Source: Hahella sp. CCB-MM4
Lineage (GTDB): Bacteria; Pseudomonadota; Gammaproteobacteria; Pseudomonadales; Oleiphilaceae
Assembly: GCF_002260525.1 (NCBI RefSeq)
Contig: NZ_MRYI01000009.1
Span: 150,565 to 214,564 of the forward strand
DNA: 64,000 bases
Reading direction: 5' to 3'
Shown here: one piece after another, positions 7,295-17,431 of the stretch
How positions within the stretch are numbered: position 1 is the stretch's first letter
Layout: every line of letters starts with the position of its first letter
Notes under the pieces: model-generated
Databases searched by the model: none
What the model was told of the DNA's origin: nothing
What the model saw: the letters and a program-made list of their open reading frames with translations, nothing else
Program-made: the position numbers and the translations under genes

Positions 7295-9508
7295 ATGACT
7301 GATCACCGCCTGAATGAATTGTTGAACGCCCAATGCGCGCTCCCGTTTGATCTGCTGGGAATGCGCAAGACCTCCAGCGGAGTGACTATCACCTGCTGGT
7401 TCCCCGGTGCCACCAGGGTCGAAGCCGTAAGTTGGCTGCCGATTTACGAACCTGAAGAACGGGTCAGCCGGGTCATGGAACCCCTGCATGAAGACGGCCT
7501 GTTTCAGTTGAAACTCAAAACTTCTGACGCACTGGTCGCGGAATCCTCTCACTGCCGTTTCCGGGTTGAGTACGGAGACAAGGTCTACGATAAGCTCGAT
7601 CCGTATCAGTTCAGCGATATCACTTTCCATGACTTTCACTATGACGCTGCCACGCTTTATCGAAATCAGGGGGCTCATCTGAGTTCAAGGGAAATTCAGG
7701 GCCAAATGGTCGAAGGCGTGCGTTTTGCCGTGTATGCGCCCCATGCCAGATCAGTGAGTGTGGTGGGAGACTTTAATCATTGGGACGGTCGGATACATCC
7801 TATGGGCGCCAGTGGTGATGGCATCTGGCGACTGTTTATACCGGATTCCAGATTAGGGGACCGCTATAAATTTGAAATCAAGAGCCAGCAGGGTGACCTG
7901 TTGCCCCATAAGGTCGATCCGATGGCTTTCTCCATCGATCAGCATCCTTCATTCGCCTGCGTGGTATACGACCATCAGCGTTACCAATGGCAGGATCTGG
8001 CCTGGCAGGAAAAGGAGGTAACGTCCCACCTCAGTGCGCCTATCAATATTTATGAAGTGCATATGGGATCCTGGCGGTTTCAGGATGGGCGGCCAATGTC
8101 CTATCAGGAATTGACCCGTGAATTGATTCCCTATGTCCAGGAGATGGGTTATACCCATATTGAATTGTTGCCGATCTCCGAATATCCCTATGGAGCCTCC
8201 TGGGGATATCAGCCTGTCGGACTGTTTGCCCCGACCAGCCGCTATGGTTCACCTGATGACTTCAAGGCCTTTGTCGATGCCTGCCATCAAGCTGGCATCG
8301 GAGTGATTCTGGACTGGGTGCCGGCGCATTTCCCCACCGACAGTCACGGCTTGTCCAACTTTGACGGTACGCCTTTGTACGAGTACCCGGACCCACGTAA
8401 AGGGTGGCATCAGGAGTGGAATTCGCTGATCTATGACTATGGACGTGAGCATGTCTGCCAGTTCCTGATCAGCAACGCTTTGTACTGGTTCGATTGTTTT
8501 CACATTGATGGGATACGGGTGGACGCGGTGGCTTCCATGCTGTATCTGGATTATTCCCGCAAAGACGGCGAGTGGGTGGCTAACCAGTTTGGTGGGAATC
8601 ATAATCTTGAAGCTATCGCCTTTATTAAGCGGCTCAACGAAACTATCTACCTCAATTACCCCAAGGCTATGACCATCGCAGAAGAGTCGACAGCGTTTCC
8701 CGGTGTGTCCAAGCCGACCTTTGAGGGTGGGCTGGGTTTCGGATTTAAATGGAACATGGGGTGGATGAACGACAGCCTGCGCTATATGTCCCGTGACCAT
8801 ATATATCGCAAGTATCATCACAATGAACTGACATTCGGCATGATGTATGCCTTTTCAGAGCATTTTGTTTTGCCGCTTTCCCACGATGAAGTGGTGCATG
8901 GAAAACGTTCTCTGTTATACAAGATGCCGGGGGATGAATGGCAGAAGTTTGCCAATCTGCGGGCCTTTAGCGCCTACCTTTATGCGCACCCTGGCAAGAT
9001 GTTGAACTTCATGGGGAGTGAGATCGCCCAGTCCAACGAATGGGATTTTAATCGCCCGTTATCCTGGGAGTTACTTGAGTATGAACTGCACCAGGGGCAA
9101 CAAAAGGTCATCCGGGATCTAAATCACCTTTATCGAAATGAGCCCTGCCTGTATGAACAGGACTTTCATCCCGACGGTTTTCGTTGGCTGGCTCCGGATG
9201 ACAGTGGCAATAGTGTGTTATCGATGATTCGATTCGCGACAAACCGTGATGATCATCTGATTATTCTGATTAACATGACGCCAATGCCTCGTGAACATTA
9301 TGCGATTGGTGTTCCCCGGAACTGCCATTACAAGGTGGTGCTTAATACAGATTCGGTTTATTACGGAGGGAGTAACTATCCAGTGGGCGATGATTTTCGC
9401 CCGGCGGAAAAGGCTTTGCATCAACAACCTTATTCCATCGCACTGAATATTCCTCCACTGTCCGCCGTCATATTGAAGCCACAACCGGACAACCAGACGG
9501 GCAAATAG
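7295..9508 (+). CDS. glgB: 1,4-alpha-glucan branching enzyme
   Basis: A 737-residue cytoplasmic GH13 enzyme that cuts alpha-1,4 chains and re-attaches them as alpha-1,6 branches in glycogen. It has two N-terminal CBM48-type beta domains (the second with VVGDFNHWDGR), the catalytic barrel and a C-terminal beta domain. The nucleophile is Asp410 in DGIRVDAVASM, the acid/base is Glu463 in IAEEST, and the third acid is in LSHDEVVHGK. Length matches the long (two-domain) GlgB type of E. coli. It lies 79 bp after the phosphorylase-kinase-like gene and just before glgX, in one apparent operon. Its last eight codons are part of a 12-bp tandem repeat that continues past the stop. Confidence 0.96.
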   Translation: MTDHRLNELLNAQCALPFDLLGMRKTSSGVTITCWFPGATRVEAVSWLPIYEPEERVSRVMEPLHEDGLFQLKLKTSDALVAESSHCRFRVEYGDKVYDKLDPYQFSDITFHDFHYDAATLYRNQGAHLSSREIQGQMVEGVRFAVYAPHARSVSVVGDFNHWDGRIHPMGASGDGIWRLFIPDSRLGDRYKFEIKSQQGDLLPHKVDPMAFSIDQHPSFACVVYDHQRYQWQDLAWQEKEVTSHLSAPINIYEVHMGSWRFQDGRPMSYQELTRELIPYVQEMGYTHIELLPISEYPYGASWGYQPVGLFAPTSRYGSPDDFKAFVDACHQAGIGVILDWVPAHFPTDSHGLSNFDGTPLYEYPDPRKGWHQEWNSLIYDYGREHVCQFLISNALYWFDCFHIDGIRVDAVASMLYLDYSRKDGEWVANQFGGNHNLEAIAFIKRLNETIYLNYPKAMTIAEESTAFPGVSKPTFEGGLGFGFKWNMGWMNDSLRYMSRDHIYRKYHHNELTFGMMYAFSEHFVLPLSHDEVVHGKRSLLYKMPGDEWQKFANLRAFSAYLYAHPGKMLNFMGSEIAQSNEWDFNRPLSWELLEYELHQGQQKVIRDLNHLYRNEPCLYEQDFHPDGFRWLAPDDSGNSVLSMIRFATNRDDHLIILINMTPMPREHYAIGVPRNCHYKVVLNTDSVYYGGSNYPVGDDFRPAEKALHQQPYSIALNIPPLSAVILKPQPDNQTGK

Positions 9509-9533
9509 ATGGGCCACCAGATGAGCAACCAGA
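9486..9533 (+). repeat. Tandem array, four units of 12 bp, across the glgB stop codon
   Basis: Units begin at 9486, 9498, 9510 and 9522: CGGACAACCAGA, CGGGCAAATAGA, TGGGCCACCAGA and TGAGCAACCAGA. The glgB TAG stop lies in the second unit. The 12-bp period keeps frame, so the array could have changed the C-terminus of GlgB by whole codons. Confidence 0.75.
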
Positions 9534-9545
9534 GCAGCGACAGTC

Positions 9546-11753
9546 TTGAATAATCGACTGCGAACGCCAAAGCCGCCTCCTTTAGGGGCGACGTTGTCTG
9601 ATAGCGGGTGTCATTTCGCGATATATAGCGAGTCCGCAACGGCTATTCAGCTCTGCCTGTTTGATTCTGACGGCAGGGAACAGCCTGTGCCCATGAAATA
9701 CCGCCATGGAGGATTGTGGTATACCCATGTCGAGGGGATTGTAGAAGGGCAGGCCTATGGCTATCGCGTTGATCAACCGGCGGGAAAAGTTGGGAATGCT
9801 AATAAGCTGTTGCTTGATCCCTATGCCAAAGCATTGACTGGGCCGGTCACCTGGTATGAAGAATTTCTTTGGCAGCATGATTGGGAACAGGTGGACAGTG
9901 CTCGATATCTACCCAAAGCGATCGTCAAATCCATACCTGCGCTTGATACCGGTCCGGTTTCTTTACCGCCGCAGGACCGCATTATCTACGAACTGCATGT
10001 CAAAGGATTCACCCAACAACATCCGGAAATCCCCCTGGAGCACCGTGGAAAATATCTAGGGCTTGGCCACCCGCAAGTGATTCGTTATCTGCAGTCATTA
10101 GGGGTGACCAGTATACAGCTCATGCCATGCTTCAGCTTTATGGACGAAGCCCGGCTGATCTCCCTGGGACTGGTCAATTACTGGGGCTATAACCCGATTA
10201 ATTTCTTCACGCCGGACTGGCGATATGCGCTGAAAGACCCGGTGGCAGAGTTCCAGTGGATGGTGCAACAGCTCCATCAGGCAGGATTCGAGGTGATTCT
10301 TGATGTGGTATACAACCACACAGCCGAAGGCGGATTGAACGAAGGGATGCTCAGCTTCAAAGGGATCGACAGCTCATACTACCGTATGGAGGCTGATACT
10401 TCGCATCAAACCGACATTGAACAGTCTGGTCAGAATCCTCAATCACCCCAGGCAAAGTATCAGAATTTTTCCGGATGCGGTAACAGCTTGCAGACGGAAC
10501 ATCCGATGGTGCTGCAGCTGGTCATGGATTCACTCCGCCATTGGGTGACAGCATTTGGCATCGATGGTTTCCGGTTTGATCTCGCGGCAAGTTTGATGCG
10601 GCAAGGGGAATCGATTTCAAAGAACACGCCGTTGCTGCAGGCGATTGCCCAGGATCCTGCACTGCGTGACCGGGTGTTGATTGCTGAACCCTGGGATCTT
10701 GGGCCCAATGGTTATCAGTTGGGAACGTTTCCCCGTGAATGGCTGGAAGTAAACGATCACTACCGGGATTTTGTCAGGGGATTCTGGAAGGCGGATCCGG
10801 TAGGAGTAGCCGGGCTTAGTACCCGCTTAATGGGATCACGGGATATATTTAACAAGATGAATCGCTCTCATGCTTGTAGTGTGAATCATGTAACCTACCA
10901 TGACGGATTCACATTGCAGGATCTTGTGTCCTATCGTCGGCGACATAACGCTGCCAACGGAGAGCAGGGGAGTGACGGGCATAGCCACAATCTGAGTTGT
11001 AATCATGGCGTGGAAGGTGACACCGACGACCCGGAAATCCTGAAGCAACGTGAACGCCATCGAAGAAACCTGTTGATGACGCTGCTGATTTCCAGAGGCA
11101 CTCCCCATCTATTGGCGGGGGACGAATTCGGCAACAGTCAGCAGGGAAATAACAATGCCTATTGCCAGGATAATCCGACGTCCTGGCTGGATTGGGGGCT
11201 ACTGGAATCCAGGACCTCATTGGTGCACTTTGTCAGTCAACTGATCAGAATCCGCCAGTCCCTGTTCACCCTCAATGACCTGCAGTTGCCCGACGAAGCA
11301 TTCCACGAAGTCTTTTTTTCCGATGGACGAGATTCGGATACGTTAGAGATCAATGACCAGCTATGTTGGTTAGATCAGTATGGCAAGCCCATGGAAGACG
11401 CTCAGTGGCATAATCCTGACCAGCGATTCATCGCACTGTTGATTCAAAGAACTGCTGATGGACAGAGGGATGCCTGGCTGTTGGCTGTCAACGGCAGTGA
11501 AGACAGCGTGGAATTTGCGCCTCACGATTGTCAGGGAATTCGCTGGGAGCAGGTTATCGCCTCTTCGTCTCATGGCGAGGATTATGGTGAAGAATATGAC
11601 GAGAAACCTGAAAAAAGTGATGACGAGAACGATGAAAAGAAAAGTGACGGCATAGATGGCTCCGCCGACATCCGCTCGCGGATTTTCGTAGAGTCTTTTA
11701 GCGTTTCGCTATGGCGCCAGGAGGGGCTACCGAATCCTGTTAACAAGCGCTGA
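9546..11753 (+). CDS. glgX: Glycogen debranching enzyme
   Basis: A 735-residue GH13 isoamylase-type enzyme that hydrolyses alpha-1,6 branches, usually of short outer chains. The N-terminal CBM48 domain (LGATLSDSGCHFAIYSES) is followed by the barrel. The nucleophile is Asp345 in DGFRFDLAAS, the acid/base is Glu381 in IAEPWD, and the third acid lies in YHDGFTLQDLVSY. Translation starts at TTG 9546; the first plausible in-frame ATG is well inside the conserved N-terminal domain. An unusual acidic/lysine-rich stretch (about residues 677-705, rich in E, D and K) interrupts the C-terminal beta domain, before the final RIFVESFSVSLW strand. It lies between glgB and pgm. Confidence 0.94.
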   Translation: MNNRLRTPKPPPLGATLSDSGCHFAIYSESATAIQLCLFDSDGREQPVPMKYRHGGLWYTHVEGIVEGQAYGYRVDQPAGKVGNANKLLLDPYAKALTGPVTWYEEFLWQHDWEQVDSARYLPKAIVKSIPALDTGPVSLPPQDRIIYELHVKGFTQQHPEIPLEHRGKYLGLGHPQVIRYLQSLGVTSIQLMPCFSFMDEARLISLGLVNYWGYNPINFFTPDWRYALKDPVAEFQWMVQQLHQAGFEVILDVVYNHTAEGGLNEGMLSFKGIDSSYYRMEADTSHQTDIEQSGQNPQSPQAKYQNFSGCGNSLQTEHPMVLQLVMDSLRHWVTAFGIDGFRFDLAASLMRQGESISKNTPLLQAIAQDPALRDRVLIAEPWDLGPNGYQLGTFPREWLEVNDHYRDFVRGFWKADPVGVAGLSTRLMGSRDIFNKMNRSHACSVNHVTYHDGFTLQDLVSYRRRHNAANGEQGSDGHSHNLSCNHGVEGDTDDPEILKQRERHRRNLLMTLLISRGTPHLLAGDEFGNSQQGNNNAYCQDNPTSWLDWGLLESRTSLVHFVSQLIRIRQSLFTLNDLQLPDEAFHEVFFSDGRDSDTLEINDQLCWLDQYGKPMEDAQWHNPDQRFIALLIQRTADGQRDAWLLAVNGSEDSVEFAPHDCQGIRWEQVIASSSHGEDYGEEYDEKPEKSDDENDEKKSDGIDGSADIRSRIFVESFSVSLWRQEGLPNPVNKR

Positions 11754-11818
11754 GTAATAAAGTGCCGTACAAGGAAGATCAATAATGATATGTGAACAGG
11801 GATGTCGGAGTGTCGTAA

Positions 11819-13516
<1,698 letters not shown>

Positions 13517-13536
13517 TCTTTGAGGTGCATGGGAAA

Positions 13537-13631
13537 GGGCGGACACATAGGTCCGCCCCTACATAGAGCCTTATCTCGGGCATGTGTGCGTCGCCAACCC
13601 CACATGTAGGGGCGCACCTGCGTGTGCGCCC
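13537..13631. repeat. Pair of inverted REP-like palindromes between pgm and glgC
   Basis: Two GC-rich hairpins in opposite orientation. The first is GGGCGGAC-ACATAG-GTCCGCCC (13537-13558) followed by CCTACAT. The second is ATGTAGG then GGGCGCAC-CTGCGT-GTGCGCCC (13610-13631). Each has an 8-bp stem with a 6-base loop and the same TGTAGG flank, so they form a BIME-like unit. Lying between two convergent genes, they could protect or end both mRNAs. There is no T-run of a classical terminator. Confidence 0.8.
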
Positions 13632-13651
13632 TCGCTCTTGTCCCGATCCCC

Positions 13652-14926
13652 CTACAACTTTTCCAACATATCCGGGGTGACCAAAACAATCCCGTCTTCA
13701 TTGCGGTAAAACCGTTTCGCATCCTCTTCCGCATTCTCACCAATAATGGTGCCTTGAGGCACCTGGCAATGGGCATCCAACACCACCCGGTTCAGACGGC
13801 AATGACGACCGATATCGCAATTAGGCAGAATCACGGATTCATTGATGCTGGCGTAAGAGTTCACCCGAACATTATTGAAGAGAATACTCTGGGTAACGGT
13901 GCCACCGGATACCACGCATCCGGCTGAAACCACCGAGTTCAGCGCACTGCCCACACGGTCATCTTTGTTATGGTTGAACTTGGCGGCCGGACGTTGATAG
14001 TGCATGGTTCGTATGGGCCAGGAATCATCATAGAGGTCCAGGCGCGGAACCAGACGGGTCAGGTCCATGTTGGCTTCCCAGTAAGCGGTAAGGGTTCCCA
14101 CATCGCGCCAGTAAGGTTCAGTGGGGTATTCTGTGTTGGGAATACAACTGTTCTCAAAGTGGTGGGCCTTACAGATTCCATGGCCGATCATTGATGGAAT
14201 AATATCCTTGCCAAAATCGTGGCTGGAGTCGGGGGAGGCTGCATCATTTTTTAGCTTTTCAGTAATCTGCTGAGCGTTGAAAATGTAAATGCCCATGCTG
14301 GCCAGACAGCGTCCCGGTTTGCCTGGAATTTCCGGCGGGTCTTTGGGTTTCTCCACGAAGCTGACGATATTATTGTCACCATCAACCCCCATAATACCAA
14401 AGCCTTTGGCCTCTTCTTTATCAACCTCTATGCAGGCGACAGTAAGATCTGCTTCCGAATCAATATGATCTTTCAGCATCAGGCTGTAGTCCTGTTTATA
14501 GACATGATCCCCTGCCAGAATCAGTATGTATTCCAGACCCAGAGGTTTGATCAGGGCCAGGTTCTGATACACGGCATCAGCCGTTCCCTGGTACCAGGCA
14601 TGCTCGTCAGTCTGTTGCTGGGCAGGCCAGAGCTCGATGAATTCGTTAAAGTCGGGGCGCAGGAAGTTCCATCCCCGTTGTACATGCTGGTTCAGGGTAT
14701 GTGATCGGTATTGGGTCAGGACGGCAATCCGGCGGACACCGCTGTTAACGCAGTTGGAGAGAGGGAAATCAATGATTTTAAATTTTCCCGCAATCGGGAC
14801 GGCGGGTTTCGATCGATGATCGGTGAGTTGCATAAGCCTTGAGCCCCGTCCGCCGGCCAGTATCAGAGCCAGCGTTTTACTTAGGGCATTGTTGAGGTCG
14901 GTGCTTGTTTCGGCTTTCTTATTCAT
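13652..14926 (-). CDS. glgC: Glucose-1-phosphate adenylyltransferase (ADP-glucose pyrophosphorylase)
   Basis: A 424-residue enzyme that makes ADP-glucose from ATP and glucose-1-phosphate, the committed and allosterically controlled step of bacterial glycogen synthesis. The nucleotidyltransferase domain starts with LALILAGGRGSRL (about 19-31). It continues with KPAVPIAGKFKIIDFPLSNC, the WYQGTADAVYQN loop and ILILAGDHVYK. The C-terminal third is a left-handed beta helix with SYASINESVILPNCDIGRHC. The arginine/lysine-rich N-terminus fits allosteric control by glycolytic intermediates, as in E. coli. It is divergent from glgA, separated by 312 bp. Confidence 0.96.
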   Translation of the reverse strand: MNKKAETSTDLNNALSKTLALILAGGRGSRLMQLTDHRSKPAVPIAGKFKIIDFPLSNCVNSGVRRIAVLTQYRSHTLNQHVQRGWNFLRPDFNEFIELWPAQQQTDEHAWYQGTADAVYQNLALIKPLGLEYILILAGDHVYKQDYSLMLKDHIDSEADLTVACIEVDKEEAKGFGIMGVDGDNNIVSFVEKPKDPPEIPGKPGRCLASMGIYIFNAQQITEKLKNDAASPDSSHDFGKDIIPSMIGHGICKAHHFENSCIPNTEYPTEPYWRDVGTLTAYWEANMDLTRLVPRLDLYDDSWPIRTMHYQRPAAKFNHNKDDRVGSALNSVVSAGCVVSGGTVTQSILFNNVRVNSYASINESVILPNCDIGRHCRLNRVVLDAHCQVPQGTIIGENAEEDAKRFYRNEDGIVLVTPDMLEKL

Positions 14927-15238
14927 TGTCGCTCTCCATAGGGACTCACAGCCTGCGTTGATGTCTGGCTTGCTGTGTTTGAAGAATAGGGTTCCTCATA
15001 AAAGAGTAGACCATAGAATATCTTGGATGAAGGAGCCGCTTGCCCGATGTCAGCGTTGAGAAGTATTCGCGAACGGGTACGGGTGGAGAGAGCTCTTAGA
15101 AAGAGTACTCTTCGAATGTCCTGTTCAGTTTGCCGGTGGGTTCGGTTAGAGTTCATGTTCTGACTAAGACGGACTTGTCTAAGAAACTCAGGTCTTAGCA
15201 GAAAACGAATTGGATTAACCGTCCGGGAAAAGACATCT
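14927..15238. other. Divergent glgC/glgA intergenic region (312 bp)
   Basis: No gene is supported here. It must hold promoters for both genes. A near-palindrome GAGAGCTCTTAGAAAGAGTACTCTTCG-type stretch at about 15088-15115 could be an operator or a weak hairpin, but no known consensus was recognised. Confidence 0.5.
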
Positions 15239-16675
15239 ATGAAAGTTCTCATCGTTGCGTCAGAAGTGTTTCCTCTCGTCAAGACAGGGGGGCTTGCCGA
15301 TGTGGCGGGCACACTGCCAAAAGCCCTCATTGCGAAGGGCTGTGACGCAAGGATCATGTTGCCTGCCTATCCAGGCATCGTAGATAAGTTGGTCGATGTC
15401 AAACAGGGCCCAAACTTAGGTGACCCTTACGGCTTTGGCGAGGTACGTCTGCTCACCGGTAAGTCCCCTGAACATAGCACACCCTACTGGCTGGTGGATA
15501 GTCCACCTTTGTTTAACCGGCCTGGGGGGCCATACTTGAACGATCAGGGCCGTGATCATCATGATAATCATCGTCGATTCGCCACGCTTTCCTGGGCTGC
15601 CGCCATGGTTGCCCAGCATGGCAAACTGCTTGGATGGCAACCGGATATCGTGCACGCCAATGATTGGCAGGCCGGGCTGATTCCTGCCTACCTGAGAACC
15701 TGGAAACAAAAGCACCCTCCCGTGGTTTTCACCATCCACAACCTGCAGTTCACGGGGATGTTCAGCTATCAGCAGTTTTTGGAGCTGGGGTTGCCGGAAT
15801 CAGAGTACCGACTGGAAGGCATGGAATACTATGGGCACTTTTCCATGTTGAAAGCCGCGATCCAATACAGTGATGCCATCACGACAGTCAGCCCAACATA
15901 TGCCCAGGAAATTCAGACCCCGGGATTCGGTTGTGGCCTGGATGGATTGTTAAGGGAAAAGTCTGACCGTCTGACCGGTATCCTGAATGGTGTTGACTAC
16001 AGCTTATGGTCGCCGGAGGAGGACTCGCTGATCAAAGCTCGATACTCTGCCAAATCCTTCTCGGGTAAAACCAAAAACAAAACAGCTCTGCAAAAACAAT
16101 GTGGGCTGGAAGTCTCTGCTCAAAAGCCACTCTTTGGCATCGTTAGCAGACTGAGTGAGCAAAAAGGGCTGGATCTGGTTCATCGACTCATTCCGTCCTT
16201 CGTCGAAAAAGGTGCGCAATTCGTTCTGTTGGGGTCTGGAGATCCCTACTTCGAAGGGGAGTTCAAAGCCCTCGCAGCCCAATACCCCGATCAGGTCTCC
16301 GTCACCGTCGGCTATGACGAACCTTATTCCCACCTCATACAAGCCGCCTGCGATTTCTTGCTGGTTCCCTCACGCTTTGAGCCCTGCGGTCTCACCCAAC
16401 TCTACGCTCTCCGTTACGGCACACTCCCCATCGTCCGCGCCACCGGCGGCCTCGCCGACTCCGTATGGGAAGGCGGCCCTGACCGGGAACAAACCGGCTT
16501 CGTGTTTTATCACTCTCACGTCGACGACCTAAGCTACGCCATGGACCGGGCATTGACGCTGTATTCCAACCCCAAACTGCTAAGGCAGGTGCGGCAGAAT
16601 GCCATGGCGCAAGACTTTAGTTGGGATAGGTCGGCTGGGGAGTATTTGGGGTTGTATGGGCGGTTGATGGGTTAA
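15239..16675 (+). CDS. glgA: Glycogen synthase (ADP-glucose-dependent)
   Basis: A 478-residue GT5 retaining glucosyltransferase that elongates alpha-1,4-glucan from ADP-glucose. The ADP-glucose loop KTGGLADV has Lys15 at the E. coli position. Other family marks are HANDWQAGL, FTIHNLQFTG, GIVSRLSEQKGLD and the C-terminal RFEPCGLTQLYALRYGT, which holds the catalytic glutamate. Length is typical. It completes the synthesis set with glgC and glgB. A phosphorylase (glgP) is not in the window. Confidence 0.96.
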   Translation: MKVLIVASEVFPLVKTGGLADVAGTLPKALIAKGCDARIMLPAYPGIVDKLVDVKQGPNLGDPYGFGEVRLLTGKSPEHSTPYWLVDSPPLFNRPGGPYLNDQGRDHHDNHRRFATLSWAAAMVAQHGKLLGWQPDIVHANDWQAGLIPAYLRTWKQKHPPVVFTIHNLQFTGMFSYQQFLELGLPESEYRLEGMEYYGHFSMLKAAIQYSDAITTVSPTYAQEIQTPGFGCGLDGLLREKSDRLTGILNGVDYSLWSPEEDSLIKARYSAKSFSGKTKNKTALQKQCGLEVSAQKPLFGIVSRLSEQKGLDLVHRLIPSFVEKGAQFVLLGSGDPYFEGEFKALAAQYPDQVSVTVGYDEPYSHLIQAACDFLLVPSRFEPCGLTQLYALRYGTLPIVRATGGLADSVWEGGPDREQTGFVFYHSHVDDLSYAMDRALTLYSNPKLLRQVRQNAMAQDFSWDRSAGEYLGLYGRLMG

Positions 16676-16906
16676 TAAATAAGCCTTAATGCTTGGACTC
16701 TAAACATTTTTTAATAATTTTCTTGAAATGATTTTTTATCATCTTTAGACTTTATTCCCTTAAAAAGGAAGAATTACCTATGGACTGGGTTCCGCACGCC
16801 ATGTCCATCTTGCTTCCTTCAGATTTGTCGGCTTTCTGGCCGGTAGTCATGACAGTTAGGCTGAAACACAGTATCTGTCTAGTCAAAATTTGTACCAGGG
16901 ATCGCA

Positions 16907-17344
16907 ATGGATATAGCAAAGAAGTACAAATCAGGCCTCGCTGCATTTTTATTGGCAGCTGTCTCCGGATGGTATTTTTATATTAACCAGCCATCCAAAG
17001 CTGTTTCACAAAGTTTGGATGTCCAAACTGAAGACGTGGCTAAAATACCGGATCCTATGTCTAAAACTGAGGATGTCTCTTCTGAGGCTGTGCCCGAAAG
17101 TTTTCCTGTCCCAGCAAAAAAACTGCACCAAGTTATTAATAATCAAAATGACTCCCCTGAAGCAGAAAGCTCTCTAAATGCCAAAATTGAGCATATGAAT
17201 CAAGAGCTCGAAGCGATTGATGAGCAGCTATCTGCTACTCCTTCAAGCAGCATGTCCAACGACCAGTATGAACAGAAAGACTCACTAGAACTTGAGTCAA
17301 GATTGTTGGCCATCAAAGAACATTTACGACCGAAAACTCAATAA
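16907..17344 (+). CDS. Membrane-anchored coiled-coil protein of unknown function
   Basis: A 145-residue protein not assigned to a family. Residues 6-26 form a single hydrophobic segment (YKSGLAAFLLAAVSGWYFYI) that is either an N-terminal anchor or an uncleaved signal. The rest is charged and low in complexity, with proline/serine-rich linkers and a likely coiled coil at about 88-140 (MNQELEAIDEQL and LELESRLLAIKEHL). This topology puts the coiled coil in the periplasm. It lies 87 bp upstream of the giant RHS gene in the same direction and is AT-rich like the island, so a role with the RHS protein (adaptor or secretion partner) is possible but unproven. Confidence 0.55.
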   Translation: MDIAKKYKSGLAAFLLAAVSGWYFYINQPSKAVSQSLDVQTEDVAKIPDPMSKTEDVSSEAVPESFPVPAKKLHQVINNQNDSPEAESSLNAKIEHMNQELEAIDEQLSATPSSSMSNDQYEQKDSLELESRLLAIKEHLRPKTQ

Positions 17345-17431
17345 GGTTGCCTGCTCTCGTCGACTAACAGCATCAGAGCACTCCCGGAATTTAAAAAGAA
17401 TAGCCAATTAGGATACCGACAAGGACTCTCC

